Assembly: GCF_026130165.1 (NCBI RefSeq)
Contig: NZ_JAIHOM010000003.1
Location: forward strand, 1-64,000
DNA: 64,000 nucleotides
Origin: Spirulina subsalsa FACHB-351
Lineage (GTDB): Bacteria; Cyanobacteriota; Cyanobacteriia; Cyanobacteriales; Spirulinaceae
Direction of reading: 5' to 3'
Of this stretch, positions 1 to 10,552 are shown piece by piece. The position numbers and the translations under genes were made by a program. The first letter of the stretch is position 1. Each line of letters begins with the position of its first letter. Below the pieces are notes generated by a model, which worked only from the letters and a program-made list of their open reading frames with translations, ran no database searches and had not been told where the DNA came from.

Positions 1-80
1 CTCTCCCCTGCTCCCCTGCTCCCCTGCTCCCCCTCTCCCCTGCTCCCCCGCTCCCCCGCTCCCCTGCTCCCGGGATTAGA
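1..80. repeat. Short tandem repeat tract (CTCCCCTG type)
   Basis: The first 75 bases are imperfect tandem copies of CTCCCCTG/CTCCCCCG, followed at 85-100 by GATTCAGCAGCCCCTA, a diverged copy of the ATTCAGCAAGCCCTA end motif found at several other places in the window. Comparable tracts lie at 30762-30810, 35500-35575, 37050-37100 and 56710-56742. This is the cyanobacterial STRR type of repeat. No coding function is visible. Confidence 0.8.
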
Positions 81-97
81 GCCTGATTCAGCAGCCC

Positions 98-2347
98 CTA
101 GCGTAACCCAACCTCCTGCACAAAAGACTCTAAACCCCTTCGGGGAGTCCACTGTACCGCGCCCACTTCCCCGGTGAGGTAAAAGGGAATCTGGAGTTGT
201 TTGAGTTGGGCGTGAGTTTCGGAGTCTAGGAAAGTCTGGGATAAAATGACCGCTTTGGGTTGGACTTGAGCTAAAACCTTTGGGAGAAGATTGCGCTGAC
301 GCAGCCTTCCGTAGGAATCGCCCCAAATTAACACATCACTTTCTGGGAGTTGCCCGAGGTTATCGGTTGCCCCCATCATCAGTAACCAGCGTAGGGAACC
401 GACTTTAAACTGTAACCCAGTGGGTTCAAGGGATAACACCTGCAAGGTGAGGGAGTCTAATTGTAAGCGTTGTCCGATTTGGAGGGGGGTAAAGCGACCT
501 AATTTAAGCTGCTCTAATAGGGTTTCTTGGTTCTGTGAGCTATGAAAGAGGTTGCGCACCTTTAAACTGTCAGAGATTTCTGTCCAGCCCGATTCTAGGG
601 GATTATTAAAGGGGAGGGCAAGGGCAAGGTTAATGTGATTGAGGCCTTGTTCGCGGAAAAAGGGCAGGATGGCATAGTTGGCGGTGTTGTCATTGCCGCC
701 GTGGAGGAGGGTGACTTTATCCTGTTCTTGAATGATAACTACAGGTTGAGGGGAAGTGGCCAGAACAGTCACTTGTAGGAGGGTAGCGTGATTATACCAG
801 AGGGGCAAGATGAGGATAGCCAAGGCACTCCCCCCTACTATCCCCCACCTGCGCCGCCCGATTGGGGAACACCAGATGAACACCCAGGCCCCGTAACAGA
901 GGAGCAGTTGCCAGAGGGCGATTTTCCCGATATTCCAAGTGCTGAGGGGTAAACTTAGCACCCCTTGGACTAGCTGAATTAGGAAACTAAGGGCGGGAGT
1001 TAAGAGGCAAGCGGTGGTGCTGCCCAAGAGGGGGAAAATTAAGCCTAAAGCCCCGCTAATCATGCCGCCCAAACTGATGAAGGAAATCAGGGGGGTGGTG
1101 GTGAGATTGACTAATAAACTGTATAGGGGGAGGGTTTTAAACTGATAGATTAACAGGGGAAATGTCCAGAGGGAGGCGGCAATGGGAACGGCGAGGATGG
1201 TGGCGACTTTGAGGGGGAGAATGTCTAAACGGCGGGTAATGGCGGGTGTTGTGACCAGTAGGCCGAAGGTGGCTAAAAAACTGAGTTGAAAGCCTAAGTC
1301 CCAAATCCAAAGGGGATTGAAGATTAACAGTCCGGTGGCGGTGACGAGTAATAAGCCCAAGGGTTTGACTTGGCGATCGCTCACTAACCCCAATAATACC
1401 CCCAAACCCATCACTACCGCCCGCATTGCCGAGGGTTGCAGCCCCGTTAAACCGAGATAAAATAACAACACCCCGCCCCCCACATAAAACCGCGTTTTTG
1501 CCCCCCAAGCCCGGGTAAACACCAAGACTAAACCCAATAAAAGAGAGACATGAAACCCCGAGGCGGCTAAGGTATGGGCTAATCCTACCCCTAAAAAACT
1601 ATCTCGCAGGGCTGGGGACAAATCCACCGCCCGGCGACCTAGTACCATTGAACTGAGTAAAGACCCCGACTCACTGCCCAACCAACGGACTTGGGAGCGG
1701 ATGATCCTTTGGCGCAGTTGCCACCAGCCCCAAGGCGTTTCCCCCTGTGCAGCCGCCAGACGACCCGTAAACCCGGTAAAAATGCCTTGACGGGCTAAAT
1801 AGGCTTGAAAATCAAAACCCCCCGGATTTTGAGCGGGGGGCGGTGCATAGATGCGTCCGGTGAGGGTGACAGTTTGTTGGGGGACTAAGCCCGTTCCCTG
1901 TAATAGGGGCAGGGTGACATAGACTTTTCCCTGTAAATCGGGATATTGCGCCACCTGTTGGACTTGGAGATTAAAGCGAATGCGGTTGTTGCGATTGGGT
2001 TGGGGTGGGGTGAGAATCTGGCCCGTGAGTTCAATCTGGTTGGGGGGATTGACTAGCAGGGTGCTGATATCTTGGGGGGAAGGGTGGGGGGTGCGCAGTT
2101 GGAGATAAAAAACGGCGATCGCACCCATCAGCCCCGCCAGCAACCAAGCCCCCCAACGGGGTCCAGAACGCCAAACACGGGGCAAGAGGAACGCTCCAAC
2201 TGCCCCCAAGATTAACCAAATCAGGGCTAGGCTTCCCCAGAGTACACTAGGCTGAGAACTGGTGGGCAACAGAGGGCGCAAAAGGCCTGTAGAAACTAGC
2301 CCCAGCCCATAGACCAAACAGATAGTAGCCCAACCCTGTTGATTCAT
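98..2347 (-). CDS. comEC: ComEC/Rec2-family DNA internalisation protein
   Basis: A 749-residue polytopic inner-membrane protein. The N-terminus has three hydrophobic segments followed by an OB-like DUF4131 region (about 75-200). The competence domain (about 215-520) carries the family signature GLAHTLAASGFHV near residues 255-267 and about nine membrane segments. In ComEC the channel passes single-stranded DNA into the cytoplasm during natural transformation, fitting the pilMNOQ operon at 47-53 kb. The C-terminal part (about 525-730) sits where a metallo-beta-lactamase-like domain is expected, but the usual HxHxDH cluster is not visible: the corresponding stretch reads LALALPFNNPLESG. The stop codon lies in a dispersed repeat end. 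The DUF4079 gene is 7 bp upstream, so the two are probably cotranscribed. Confidence 0.9.
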   Translation of the reverse strand: MNQQGWATICLVYGLGLVSTGLLRPLLPTSSQPSVLWGSLALIWLILGAVGAFLLPRVWRSGPRWGAWLLAGLMGAIAVFYLQLRTPHPSPQDISTLLVNPPNQIELTGQILTPPQPNRNNRIRFNLQVQQVAQYPDLQGKVYVTLPLLQGTGLVPQQTVTLTGRIYAPPPAQNPGGFDFQAYLARQGIFTGFTGRLAAAQGETPWGWWQLRQRIIRSQVRWLGSESGSLLSSMVLGRRAVDLSPALRDSFLGVGLAHTLAASGFHVSLLLGLVLVFTRAWGAKTRFYVGGGVLLFYLGLTGLQPSAMRAVVMGLGVLLGLVSDRQVKPLGLLLVTATGLLIFNPLWIWDLGFQLSFLATFGLLVTTPAITRRLDILPLKVATILAVPIAASLWTFPLLIYQFKTLPLYSLLVNLTTTPLISFISLGGMISGALGLIFPLLGSTTACLLTPALSFLIQLVQGVLSLPLSTWNIGKIALWQLLLCYGAWVFIWCSPIGRRRWGIVGGSALAILILPLWYNHATLLQVTVLATSPQPVVIIQEQDKVTLLHGGNDNTANYAILPFFREQGLNHINLALALPFNNPLESGWTEISDSLKVRNLFHSSQNQETLLEQLKLGRFTPLQIGQRLQLDSLTLQVLSLEPTGLQFKVGSLRWLLMMGATDNLGQLPESDVLIWGDSYGRLRQRNLLPKVLAQVQPKAVILSQTFLDSETHAQLKQLQIPFYLTGEVGAVQWTPRRGLESFVQEVGLR

Positions 2348-2354
2348 GACCCGC

Positions 2355-2837
2355 TTAAATCGACAACCCCAACTTTAACCCCAAAAAGGCATGAACTAAC
2401 AAAATCAGTAAGGCAAAACTGCCTAAATAGGCGTGAGTGGTGCGTAAAGCGGCTTTATTGCCCCCGAACTTCGTGGCCGAAATGAAACCATTAAAGCCCA
2501 ATAAACCCACCGCTAGGGTTCCTGTCCAAAAGTGGGCACTGGCGAAAATAGGCTGTCCTTGCATGACCAAAGACAACACCCCTCCCGTATAGCCCAAACT
2601 AATAAATAGGAATAACCAGGGGGCTATTTTACGGTGATTCTTGCGGTTTTCCACTGCCACACCAGAATCCGTCGCCAGTCGTCCTTGCCAGCCCGCCCAA
2701 GCGGCAAAACTGCCCATGACAAACACGACAATCCCCATCATTAAGGGGTGTCCCCAGTGAACAATCGGTTCGGGGGTGCCAAAGTTGCTAAACCAGTCGG
2801 CAATTGGTTCAAGGTACGGACGAATTAGGGTTTCCAT
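2355..2837 (-). CDS. DUF4079 family membrane protein
   Basis: A 160-residue protein with four predicted membrane helices (about 30-50, 72-92, 100-120, 132-155) and conserved-looking His residues in the helices (HWGHP, HFWTG, HAYLGS, HAFLG). This pattern matches the cyanobacterial/plastid DUF4079 family, which has a cytochrome b561-like arrangement. Function is unknown; haem binding is only an inference from the paired histidines. It is the upstream gene of a probable two-gene unit with comEC. Confidence 0.75.
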   Translation of the reverse strand: METLIRPYLEPIADWFSNFGTPEPIVHWGHPLMMGIVVFVMGSFAAWAGWQGRLATDSGVAVENRKNHRKIAPWLFLFISLGYTGGVLSLVMQGQPIFASAHFWTGTLAVGLLGFNGFISATKFGGNKAALRTTHAYLGSFALLILLVHAFLGLKLGLSI

Positions 2838-3225
2838 TGCTTTTAAGATTTTCTTTATATTTTTGGGACAGTCTTCATTGTACGCGACTTGACACTCCCC
2901 GACCTAGAAGATACTGGGCAAGGCTCACTTATCAAAGTTGGGTAATGGGGAACAGGGAATAGGGAACAGTATACAAGGGTTACAAGGAGCTTGAAGTATG
3001 ATGAGAAACTTCTCTGGGAGTTGATCAATGATTGGAACCCGCTATAGATTTTAGAGAAATGTATTCAGAGACGAAGTATGACCTAAAATTGTTCCCAAAG
3101 TCGAAAGAAAGGGCAGATTAACTAAGACGAGGACAATTTGTAAACTGACTCCTTGCCGGAAACTTATTGAGGGAAATTGCGGTCAGGAGATCAAACGATT
3201 GACTTTTCCCTAAACTGAGAGATTT
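2838..3225. other. Divergent intergenic region carrying one dispersed repeat copy
   Basis: This 388-bp spacer separates the divergent DUF4079 and Omp85 genes, so it should hold both promoters. I could not pick convincing -35/-10 pairs. Positions 2961-3011 hold a 51-base sequence that recurs at the end of the window (63950-64000) with one mismatch; it begins AGGGAACAGTATACAAGGG. No open frame of note. Confidence 0.6.
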
Positions 3226-5055
3226 ATGGTTATGCGCTACTCACTCATTGCTCTTTCTACGCTGACTCTTTTTAATATCGGGATAGTTGGCTCAGTTTCG
3301 GCTCAAACAACTCCAGCCTCTGCTCCCAGCTTAATGGCTAGTAATGATCTAGCCGTTTTAACAACAGATGTAAAAGTGGTCGGAGTTGATGCACAACTCA
3401 CTAATATTGCACTACAAACTGTTAGAACTCGTATGGGTGGTAATACCTCAGCCACCCAACTCCAAGGAGATATCCAAGCCCTTTTAAGTACAGGATTATT
3501 TAGTAGTGCGCGCTATGGAACGCGAGAGAGTTCTAATGGGATTGATGTGGTGTTTGAAGTGCAACCCGTGATTGTGCGATCGCTCGTTTTAAATAATGCT
3601 CAAGTATTGCCCCAGTCTGTGGTCAATGAAGCCTTCTCCACTCAATTAGGTCAACCCATCAGCCCCGCCTTAATTGATCAAGGGATTGCCAACCTGCAAA
3701 AATGGTATGAAGAAAACGGGTATGCGATCGCCCAAGTCGCCGATGTTCGTTCCGTCGGGGATGGAGTCCTCAACGTAGACGTTGCTGAGGGGGTCATTCG
3801 TTCCGTCCAAGTGCGCTTTATTGACGACATGGGACAAGTCACCACAGGTCGCACTAACGATCAATTTGTCAAACAACAACTAGCCCTCCAGCCCGGTAGA
3901 GTCTTCACCACCGAACAAGCACGCCAAGACCTCACCCAACTCTATCGTCTGGGTCTATTCAAAACCGCCAACATTGACCTAGCTGGGGATGCGCGCCAAT
4001 TAGATGTAATCTATGAACTCAGCGAACAATCCACCCGAGGAGTCAATGCTGGGGGCGGTTATAGCGAATCCAGTGGTCTATTCGGTACGGTCAGCTACAA
4101 CGACCGTAATATTGGCGGCATCGGTCAAAACTTGGATCTCATGGTGCAACTCGGACAACGTGACCTACAATTTGATGCCACCTTTGGCAGTCCCTACCGA
4201 CTGAGTGATCCCAACGTCCCCGGTTATAGTATTAACGCCTTCCGCAACCGCACCATTTCCAACAGCTTTGGGGAAAACGTTGCCCTGCCCAATGGCGATC
4301 GCCCCCGAGAAGGTCGCCTAGGGGGAGGTGTCACCTTCACCAAACCCATCGACGACTGGAACGCCAACGTCGGCATTAACTTCAACCAAGTCACCATCCG
4401 CGATAGTAGCGGCAACCTTGCCCCCACCGACCAATTTGGTAACGCCTTATCCGTCAGTGACCGAGGCATGGATGATTTAGTCACCCTACGGGCGGGACTC
4501 TCCCAAGATCGACGAGATAACCCCATAAACCCCACCTCCGGCACCATCTTAGGATTCAGTAGCGAGCAATCCCTCCCCGTCGGCAACGGCAGCATTTTAA
4601 TGAACCGTCTGCAAGCCAACTTCTCCAACTACACCCCCGTTTCCCTATTTGGAGGAGAAAACCCCGAAGTTCTCGCCTTTAACGTCCAAGCTGGCACCAC
4701 CATCGGCGATCTCCCCCCCTACGAAGCCTTCCGTTTAGGCGGCACCAACTCCGTGCGCGGATATAATACCGGGGAATTAGGGGGCGGTCGGAGTTTCGTC
4801 CTAGCTTCAGCAGAATACCGCATTCCCTTGGGGACTTTACCCGCCACAGGTGTAGTATTTGCGGACTTTGGCAGTGATTTAGGTTCAACTAGCCCCACCG
4901 TCGGCGCAAATGGTGCCACCACTAACCGAGGCGTTGGTTTTGGCTACGGGGCTGGCCTCCGTGTCAACTCTCCCGTCGGCATCTTGCGGGCAGATTTCGG
5001 CCTCAATGACCAAGGCGAAAGCCGTTTTCACTTCGGCGTAGGTCATCGCTTCTAA
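3226..5055 (+). CDS. Omp85/BamA-TamA superfamily outer-membrane protein
   Basis: A 609-residue secreted protein. Residues 1-26 form a signal peptide ending in SVSA-Q. Two to three POTRA-like repeats follow (about 50-265; for example the RSVQVRF and GLFKTANI strands). The rest (about 275-609) is a 16-strand barrel with the loop-6 motif SVRGYNTGE and a terminal aromatic signal ending GHRF. Omp85 proteins insert barrels into, or move polypeptides across, the outer membrane. At 609 residues it is shorter than the main cyanobacterial Omp85, suggesting a paralogue. The start could be 3226 or the second Met codon at 3232. It converges on the ABC ATPase across a tandem hairpin array. Confidence 0.88.
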   Translation: MVMRYSLIALSTLTLFNIGIVGSVSAQTTPASAPSLMASNDLAVLTTDVKVVGVDAQLTNIALQTVRTRMGGNTSATQLQGDIQALLSTGLFSSARYGTRESSNGIDVVFEVQPVIVRSLVLNNAQVLPQSVVNEAFSTQLGQPISPALIDQGIANLQKWYEENGYAIAQVADVRSVGDGVLNVDVAEGVIRSVQVRFIDDMGQVTTGRTNDQFVKQQLALQPGRVFTTEQARQDLTQLYRLGLFKTANIDLAGDARQLDVIYELSEQSTRGVNAGGGYSESSGLFGTVSYNDRNIGGIGQNLDLMVQLGQRDLQFDATFGSPYRLSDPNVPGYSINAFRNRTISNSFGENVALPNGDRPREGRLGGGVTFTKPIDDWNANVGINFNQVTIRDSSGNLAPTDQFGNALSVSDRGMDDLVTLRAGLSQDRRDNPINPTSGTILGFSSEQSLPVGNGSILMNRLQANFSNYTPVSLFGGENPEVLAFNVQAGTTIGDLPPYEAFRLGGTNSVRGYNTGELGGGRSFVLASAEYRIPLGTLPATGVVFADFGSDLGSTSPTVGANGATTNRGVGFGYGAGLRVNSPVGILRADFGLNDQGESRFHFGVGHRF

Positions 5056-5069
5056 TCACTCCGCCCCAT

Positions 5070-5240
5070 TCGGTTCCGTTCGTAGTTGGGCTTCAGCCCC
5101 ATTCGGTTCGTAGTTGGGCTTCAGCCCCGCCGTTCGTAGTTGGGCTTCAGCCCCATTCGGTTCGTAGTTGGGCTTTAGCCCCATTCGGTTCGTAGTTGGG
5201 CTTCAGCCCCATTCGGTTCGTGGTTGGGCTTCAGCCCCAT
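5070..5240. repeat. Tandem array of about six GGGCTTCAGCCC hairpins
   Basis: About six copies of a roughly 27-30 bp unit with core CGTAGTTGGGCTTCAGCCCC are arranged head to tail between the convergent Omp85 and ABC-ATPase genes. Each contains the dyad GGGCT-TC-AGCCC, so the transcript would fold as a string of short hairpins. A related single copy with a changed stem (GCGCTGAAGCGC) lies at 34983-35010. The position suggests a role in transcription termination or mRNA 3' protection. There are no unique spacers, so it is not a CRISPR array. Confidence 0.85.
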
Positions 5241-6250
5241 TACACCAAATGACAAGCCACAAAATGCCCCGGTGCAATCTCCCGAAATTCCGGCTCAGGG
5301 GCTTGACCACAGCGTTCTGTCGCATAGGGGCAACGGGTTTGAAAATTGCAACCGGGGGGCGGATTGAGGGGGCTAGGAACATCTCCGGTCAGAATAATCC
5401 GTTGCCGTTGGGCTTCAAGATCAGGGTCTGGAATGGGAACAGCAGACAGTAACGCTTGAGTGTAGGGATGTTGGGGCGTTTCGTAGAGGGTGCGGTGGTC
5501 AGCTAATTCTACGATTTTGCCCAGATACATCACAGCCACACGGTCTGAAATATGGCGAACTACACTGAGATCATGGGCGATAAATAAGTAAGTGAGGTTA
5601 AATTCCCGTTGGAGTGCCTGCATGAGGTTGATGATTTGCGCTTGAATAGACACATCAAGGGCGGCAATCGGTTCATCACAAACGATAAAAGCGGGGTTTA
5701 AGGCCAAGGCACGGGCGATCGCAATTCTTTGCCGTTGCCCCCCCGAAAACTCATGGGGATAGCGGTGGATAAAGCTAGGATTTAACCCCACAATGTCCAG
5801 TAATTCCCGCACCCTCGCCATTTTCCCCTGACCCTGTGCCAGATCATAGATCGCCAAAGGTTCAGCAACAATATCCCCAACCGTCATCCGAGGATTTAAA
5901 GACGCATAGGGATCCTGGAAAATCATCTGCATCTGACGGCGCATCTGTCGCAGATTTTCCCCCGACAGTTGGGTTAATTCCCGTTCCTCAAAGTACACCT
6001 GACCGCCAGTCGGAGCCTGAAGTTGTAGGATAGCGCGCCCGGTGGTACTTTTCCCACAACCCGACTCTCCCACTAAGCCCAAGGTTTCCCCTTGGTAAAT
6101 GGTGAAGTTAACGTTATCGACTGCTTTAAGAACCCCCATCTGTCGGCTAAAGATTCCCCCTTGATAGAGGGGAAAATGAACTTGCAGATTTTCAACTTTA
6201 ATCAGAGTTCTGGCAGTTTTGGGGATAGGGGCAAGGGGGGCTAATTCCAT
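5240..6250 (-). CDS. Oligopeptide/dipeptide-type ABC transporter ATP-binding protein (OppF/DppF-like)
   Basis: A 336-residue ABC ATPase with Walker [10 protein letters not shown] (about 59-67), signature SGGQRQR (about 168-174), Walker [13 protein letters not shown] (about 188-199) and the switch His in FIAHDLS. The C-terminal region holds the oligopeptide/dipeptide transporter extension with three or four cysteines ([14 protein letters not shown]) typical of OppF/DppF. It would energise uptake of peptides, nickel or similar substrates. No permease or binding protein is adjacent, so its partners must be elsewhere. Confidence 0.9.
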   Translation of the reverse strand: MELAPLAPIPKTARTLIKVENLQVHFPLYQGGIFSRQMGVLKAVDNVNFTIYQGETLGLVGESGCGKSTTGRAILQLQAPTGGQVYFEERELTQLSGENLRQMRRQMQMIFQDPYASLNPRMTVGDIVAEPLAIYDLAQGQGKMARVRELLDIVGLNPSFIHRYPHEFSGGQRQRIAIARALALNPAFIVCDEPIAALDVSIQAQIINLMQALQREFNLTYLFIAHDLSVVRHISDRVAVMYLGKIVELADHRTLYETPQHPYTQALLSAVPIPDPDLEAQRQRIILTGDVPSPLNPPPGCNFQTRCPYATERCGQAPEPEFREIAPGHFVACHLV

Positions 6251-6495
6251 GCAATTCCAACTCAGGGATCTTCACCGACTATTCTAGTTCAAGGTACTAC
6301 CTTCAAAACCTCCCTTTGTGCCTGTGGCATGGGATGACTAGAAAATCTCTGGCCAAGAGCGATCGCGCCATGTTCTGATACTCTTAACTTCACACTTAAA
6401 TAGTTCCTGCCCCACAGATTCAAGGGTTTCTGTCAACCCGACTCAAAGTCTCCAGAAACCCAGTTTTTCAGGTCAAATCAGCCTCAATCACCATC

Positions 6496-8233
<1,738 letters not shown>

Positions 8234-8723
8234 CTATCCAAAAAAGCTAGGAAGAGATAGGCCTTAAAACATTTAAGAGTAAGTAGACAACGTAAAGGCT
8301 TTGTCCAGAGAGAGGCATTGCGCGTCATTAAATCTAACGATTTTATCGCCTACGAAGACTTAAATGTTAAAGGACTGGTAAAAAACTCGAAACTAGCTAA
8401 ATCTATCAATGATGCGGCTTGGTCAACTTTTCGGCTCAACTTTTCGACAATGGCTAGAGTATTTTGGCTTTAAATATGGTAAGGCTACGGTAGCAGTACC
8501 GCCCCATAATACCAGTCAGAATTGTTCTAATTGTGGAGAAAAGGTATTTAAATCTCTATCGACAAGAACTCATGTTTGTCCCCATTGTGGCTATGTAGAA
8601 GATAGAGATATCAACGCCGCTATTAACATTTTGAAAAAGGGACTAAGTACGGTAGGGCATACCGGAACTCACGCTTGGGGAGAGATTCCCTCTGGCTTGG
8701 TTGGATACGTCCTGCCAAGTTAA
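8234..8723 (+). pseudogene. Degraded TnpB (IS200/IS605-type RNA-guided nuclease) remnant
   Basis: Translating 8234-8434 in one frame and 8409-8723 in another gives the C-terminal half of a TnpB. The RuvC-II region reads DFIAYEDLNVKGLVKNSKL, followed by NDAAWSTF, then a zinc finger CSNCGEKV...CPHCGY and the RuvC-III Asp in EDRDINAAINI. The frame change is caused by a 13-bp tandem duplication (TCAACTTTTCGGC at 8423-8435, partly repeated from 8436); removing it restores WSTFRQWLEYFG. A TAG at 8258 interrupts further upstream and the N-terminal half is missing. The element is dead as a nuclease, but its right-end hairpin (8746-8765) and TCAA end survive. Confidence 0.85.
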
Positions 8724-8745
8724 GGAAACTCGTTGAACCAAGAAT

Positions 8746-8773
8746 CCCTCGCTTTCAGCGATGGGAGTGTCAA
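8746..8773 (+). repeat. IS200/IS605-type right-end hairpin
   Basis: CCC-T-CGCT pairs with AGCG-AT-GGG across a short loop and is followed by AGTGTCAA. It begins 22 bp after the stop of the TnpB relic, the expected position for the element right end, where the reRNA/omegaRNA 3' end would also lie. Similar hairpin-plus-TCAA structures occur at 10725-10763 and 20142-20171. Confidence 0.55.
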
Positions 8774-8786
8774 TCCCCTAGTTATC

Positions 8787-9176
8787 ATGAGTTACTTCAC
8801 TATGCGATCTCGTGCTTTATGGGGGGGAATCTTCCTCTGGAGTGTAATCGGAGTCACTCTACCCCTTGTTTTAGCCCCTACTGCTCCTGTTCAAGCTCGA
8901 ATGCCGCGCCGGGAAATCGAATTATCCCGTCGGCAAGATGAAAGTTACGATGTTTTGTTACGACGCGCCGAAGGAGTAGCCCGCTCTGCTGTCCAGCGTG
9001 CCTTTGATGAGGATATTGTCGTGACAGAAGTTGCCGTCACGATTGTGGGGAAAAATGGCGGTGCCAGCGTCCCTATTCTCCGCTTACAAGTCACTCGCCA
9101 ACTGTGGCAACGAGAACCAGATCCCCAACGTTGGGCGACCTACTTCCCCATGTCCCGAATGTTGCTAGGACTGTGA
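8787..9176 (+). CDS. Secreted cyanobacterial hypothetical protein
   Basis: A 129-residue protein if the Met at 8787 is used; 8802 is an equally plausible in-frame start. A longer frame from 8733 would run through the IS end hairpin, so I reject that start. Residues about 6-38 form a signal peptide or membrane anchor (LWGGIFLWSVIGVTLPLVL) ending near PVQARM. The rest is a basic soluble domain (RRQDESYDVLLRRAEGVARSAV... VTIVGKNGG... LQVTRQLWQREPDP). I do not know a characterised family. Its upstream region is now transposon-derived. Confidence 0.7.
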   Translation: MSYFTMRSRALWGGIFLWSVIGVTLPLVLAPTAPVQARMPRREIELSRRQDESYDVLLRRAEGVARSAVQRAFDEDIVVTEVAVTIVGKNGGASVPILRLQVTRQLWQREPDPQRWATYFPMSRMLLGL

Positions 9177-9300
9177 ACTACCCCACTCAATATCAAAGCC
9201 CATGAGCGCCATTCCGTGAAGTTCTCCCCCGCTAACCCTTCGGGTATAACGGGCTACCCCTGCTGACTTTAGGTTGGCGTTGGGGAGTTTACCTCAACTT
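9174..9300. repeat. Possible miniature IS-derived element
   Basis: GTGAACTACCCCA at 9174-9186 recurs at 10258-10270 (end of a TnpB relic) and, with one base missing, at 14148-14159. An approximately inverted partner TGGGGAGTTTAC closes the stretch at about 9281-9292. The interior (9210-9275) holds GC-rich imperfect hairpins around CCCTTCGGG. Coding capacity is nil. A small non-autonomous relative of the local TnpB elements is the simplest reading, but boundaries are uncertain. Confidence 0.35.
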
Positions 9301-10134
9301 CATGGACGAAAGAGTTTTCAAATCAGGAGGATTGGCAAACCCTTGACGGGCTGCCTCAATAAAATTCTGGACTCGAATGGGATCAATGGGTTCGGTAATC
9401 TTACCCTGACGCTTGAGGGAACTGGCTACAATGACCCCATCGGCGGCTTGTAGCAAGGTTCCGACATTATCCCAATCGGCCCCACTGCCAATAAAGACTG
9501 GAGTTCCTTTCGCTGCACTACAGGCTAACTCCAAATCCTCTAAATTGGGGGGGCTCCCTGTTGCCCAGCCTGACAGAATCACTCCATCGGCCAAGCCTCG
9601 TTCAATGGTATCTTGTACCGCCGTGGTTAAGTTGGGGGTGCCTAAAGGTCGAGCGTGTTTCACTAACACATCGGCCAAAATACAGACCTCACTCCCTAAC
9701 TCTCGGCGATAGCGTAGTAATTCATGGGCGCGACCCTCAATTAGACCTTGATCTGTGGCCATCACGCCTGTTAACACATTAACCCGAATGAATTGGCACT
9801 GACATACCGATGCGATCGCCATTGCACTCAGGGCATCATTCCGCAACACATTAATCCCCACCGGAAGCATCACTAAATTTTGAATCCGTTGGGTAATCAA
9901 CGTCATAGCACTCACCACCGCCGGATTCACATTATCCTTAGTAAAGGGAGCATCAAAGAAGTTTTCTATAATAATGCCATCAACCCCGCCCGCCGCTAAA
10001 GCAGTAGCCTCTTGTTCTGCACGGTCAATCACCTCCCGCAAATTTCCACCCCAACGAGCAGAACTCGGAAGGGGCAAGAGATGAACCACGCCAATGACTG
10101 GGTTTCGGGTTTGGAAAATCTGTGTTAAGTCCAC
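9289..10134 (-). CDS. btpA: BtpA family photosystem I biogenesis protein
   Basis: A 281-residue TIM-barrel protein of the BtpA/SgcQ family. In Synechocystis, BtpA is a thylakoid-associated factor needed for accumulation of the photosystem I reaction-centre proteins. Typical features seen are PVIGVVHLLPLPSSARWGG at the N-terminus, GGVDGIIIENFFDAPF (about 49-64), the central strand PVGINVLRNDA, and GTPVFIGSGADWDN near the phosphate-binding end. Length is normal and the frame intact. It stands alone between transposon remnants. The start is ATG after a short AT-rich leader. Confidence 0.93.
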   Translation of the reverse strand: MDLTQIFQTRNPVIGVVHLLPLPSSARWGGNLREVIDRAEQEATALAAGGVDGIIIENFFDAPFTKDNVNPAVVSAMTLITQRIQNLVMLPVGINVLRNDALSAMAIASVCQCQFIRVNVLTGVMATDQGLIEGRAHELLRYRRELGSEVCILADVLVKHARPLGTPNLTTAVQDTIERGLADGVILSGWATGSPPNLEDLELACSAAKGTPVFIGSGADWDNVGTLLQAADGVIVASSLKRQGKITEPIDPIRVQNFIEAARQGFANPPDLKTLSSMKLR

Positions 10135-10257
10135 TTAAATCTAAAAAATAACAGTCCGATTAATTGATATAACGCCTTAACGCCGGGGGCTGACCTAGGG
10201 CAATTTTCACGAAAACGGGGATAGACCACAAGGCCAACGTCCCCTGAATATTCTATC

Positions 10258-10552
10258 GTGAACTACCCCACCCTGCCGTTGGCGAGGATGGGGCTTCCTG
10301 ATTCAACGGGAACTGCATCTAACAAAACCGATGTTTTGCCAGGTTGTCTTACACTCCCTCCAAAGGCAGTATCGCTGGTTCCCAACGACAAGATCCGCAA
10401 GGCTTCATTTCTGATATTTTGTGCTTGACTAGCTTGTGGTTTCTTACCATCCCTTTTACCTTCAGATTCTCTACAGCAATAACTTGGTTTTCGTTGACTA
10501 TCTTGCGGGATAGTTTTTGTAGAAAGTCCTCACGGCAACGGGCAGTCTTGCC
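10258..10552 (-). pseudogene. Internally deleted TnpB remnant
   Basis: Read on the minus strand from 10552, the sequence translates as GKTARCREDFLQKLSRKIV, then NENQVIAVENLKVKGM (the RuvC-II glutamate region of TnpB) and VRNHKLVKHKISE. It then jumps to the typical TnpB tail (GGSVRQPGKTSVLLDAV in another frame) and ends at GTGGGGTAGTTCAC. The zinc finger and RuvC-III region are deleted, and stop codons interrupt the frame (around 10360 and 10325). The N-terminal half is also missing. It is a different, more diverged copy than the remnant at 8.2 kb. Confidence 0.8.

Noticed and set aside
4224-4628. Minus-strand 134-residue frame in the Omp85 gene
   Set aside because: Antisense shadow of a clear coding sequence with no protein-like pattern.
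5070-5240. CRISPR-like tandem repeat array
   Set aside because: The units are contiguous with no unique spacers of constant length, and no cas genes are nearby.
8675-8941. Frame across the IS right end
   Set aside because: Runs out of frame over the TnpB tail and the hypothetical gene; no signature.
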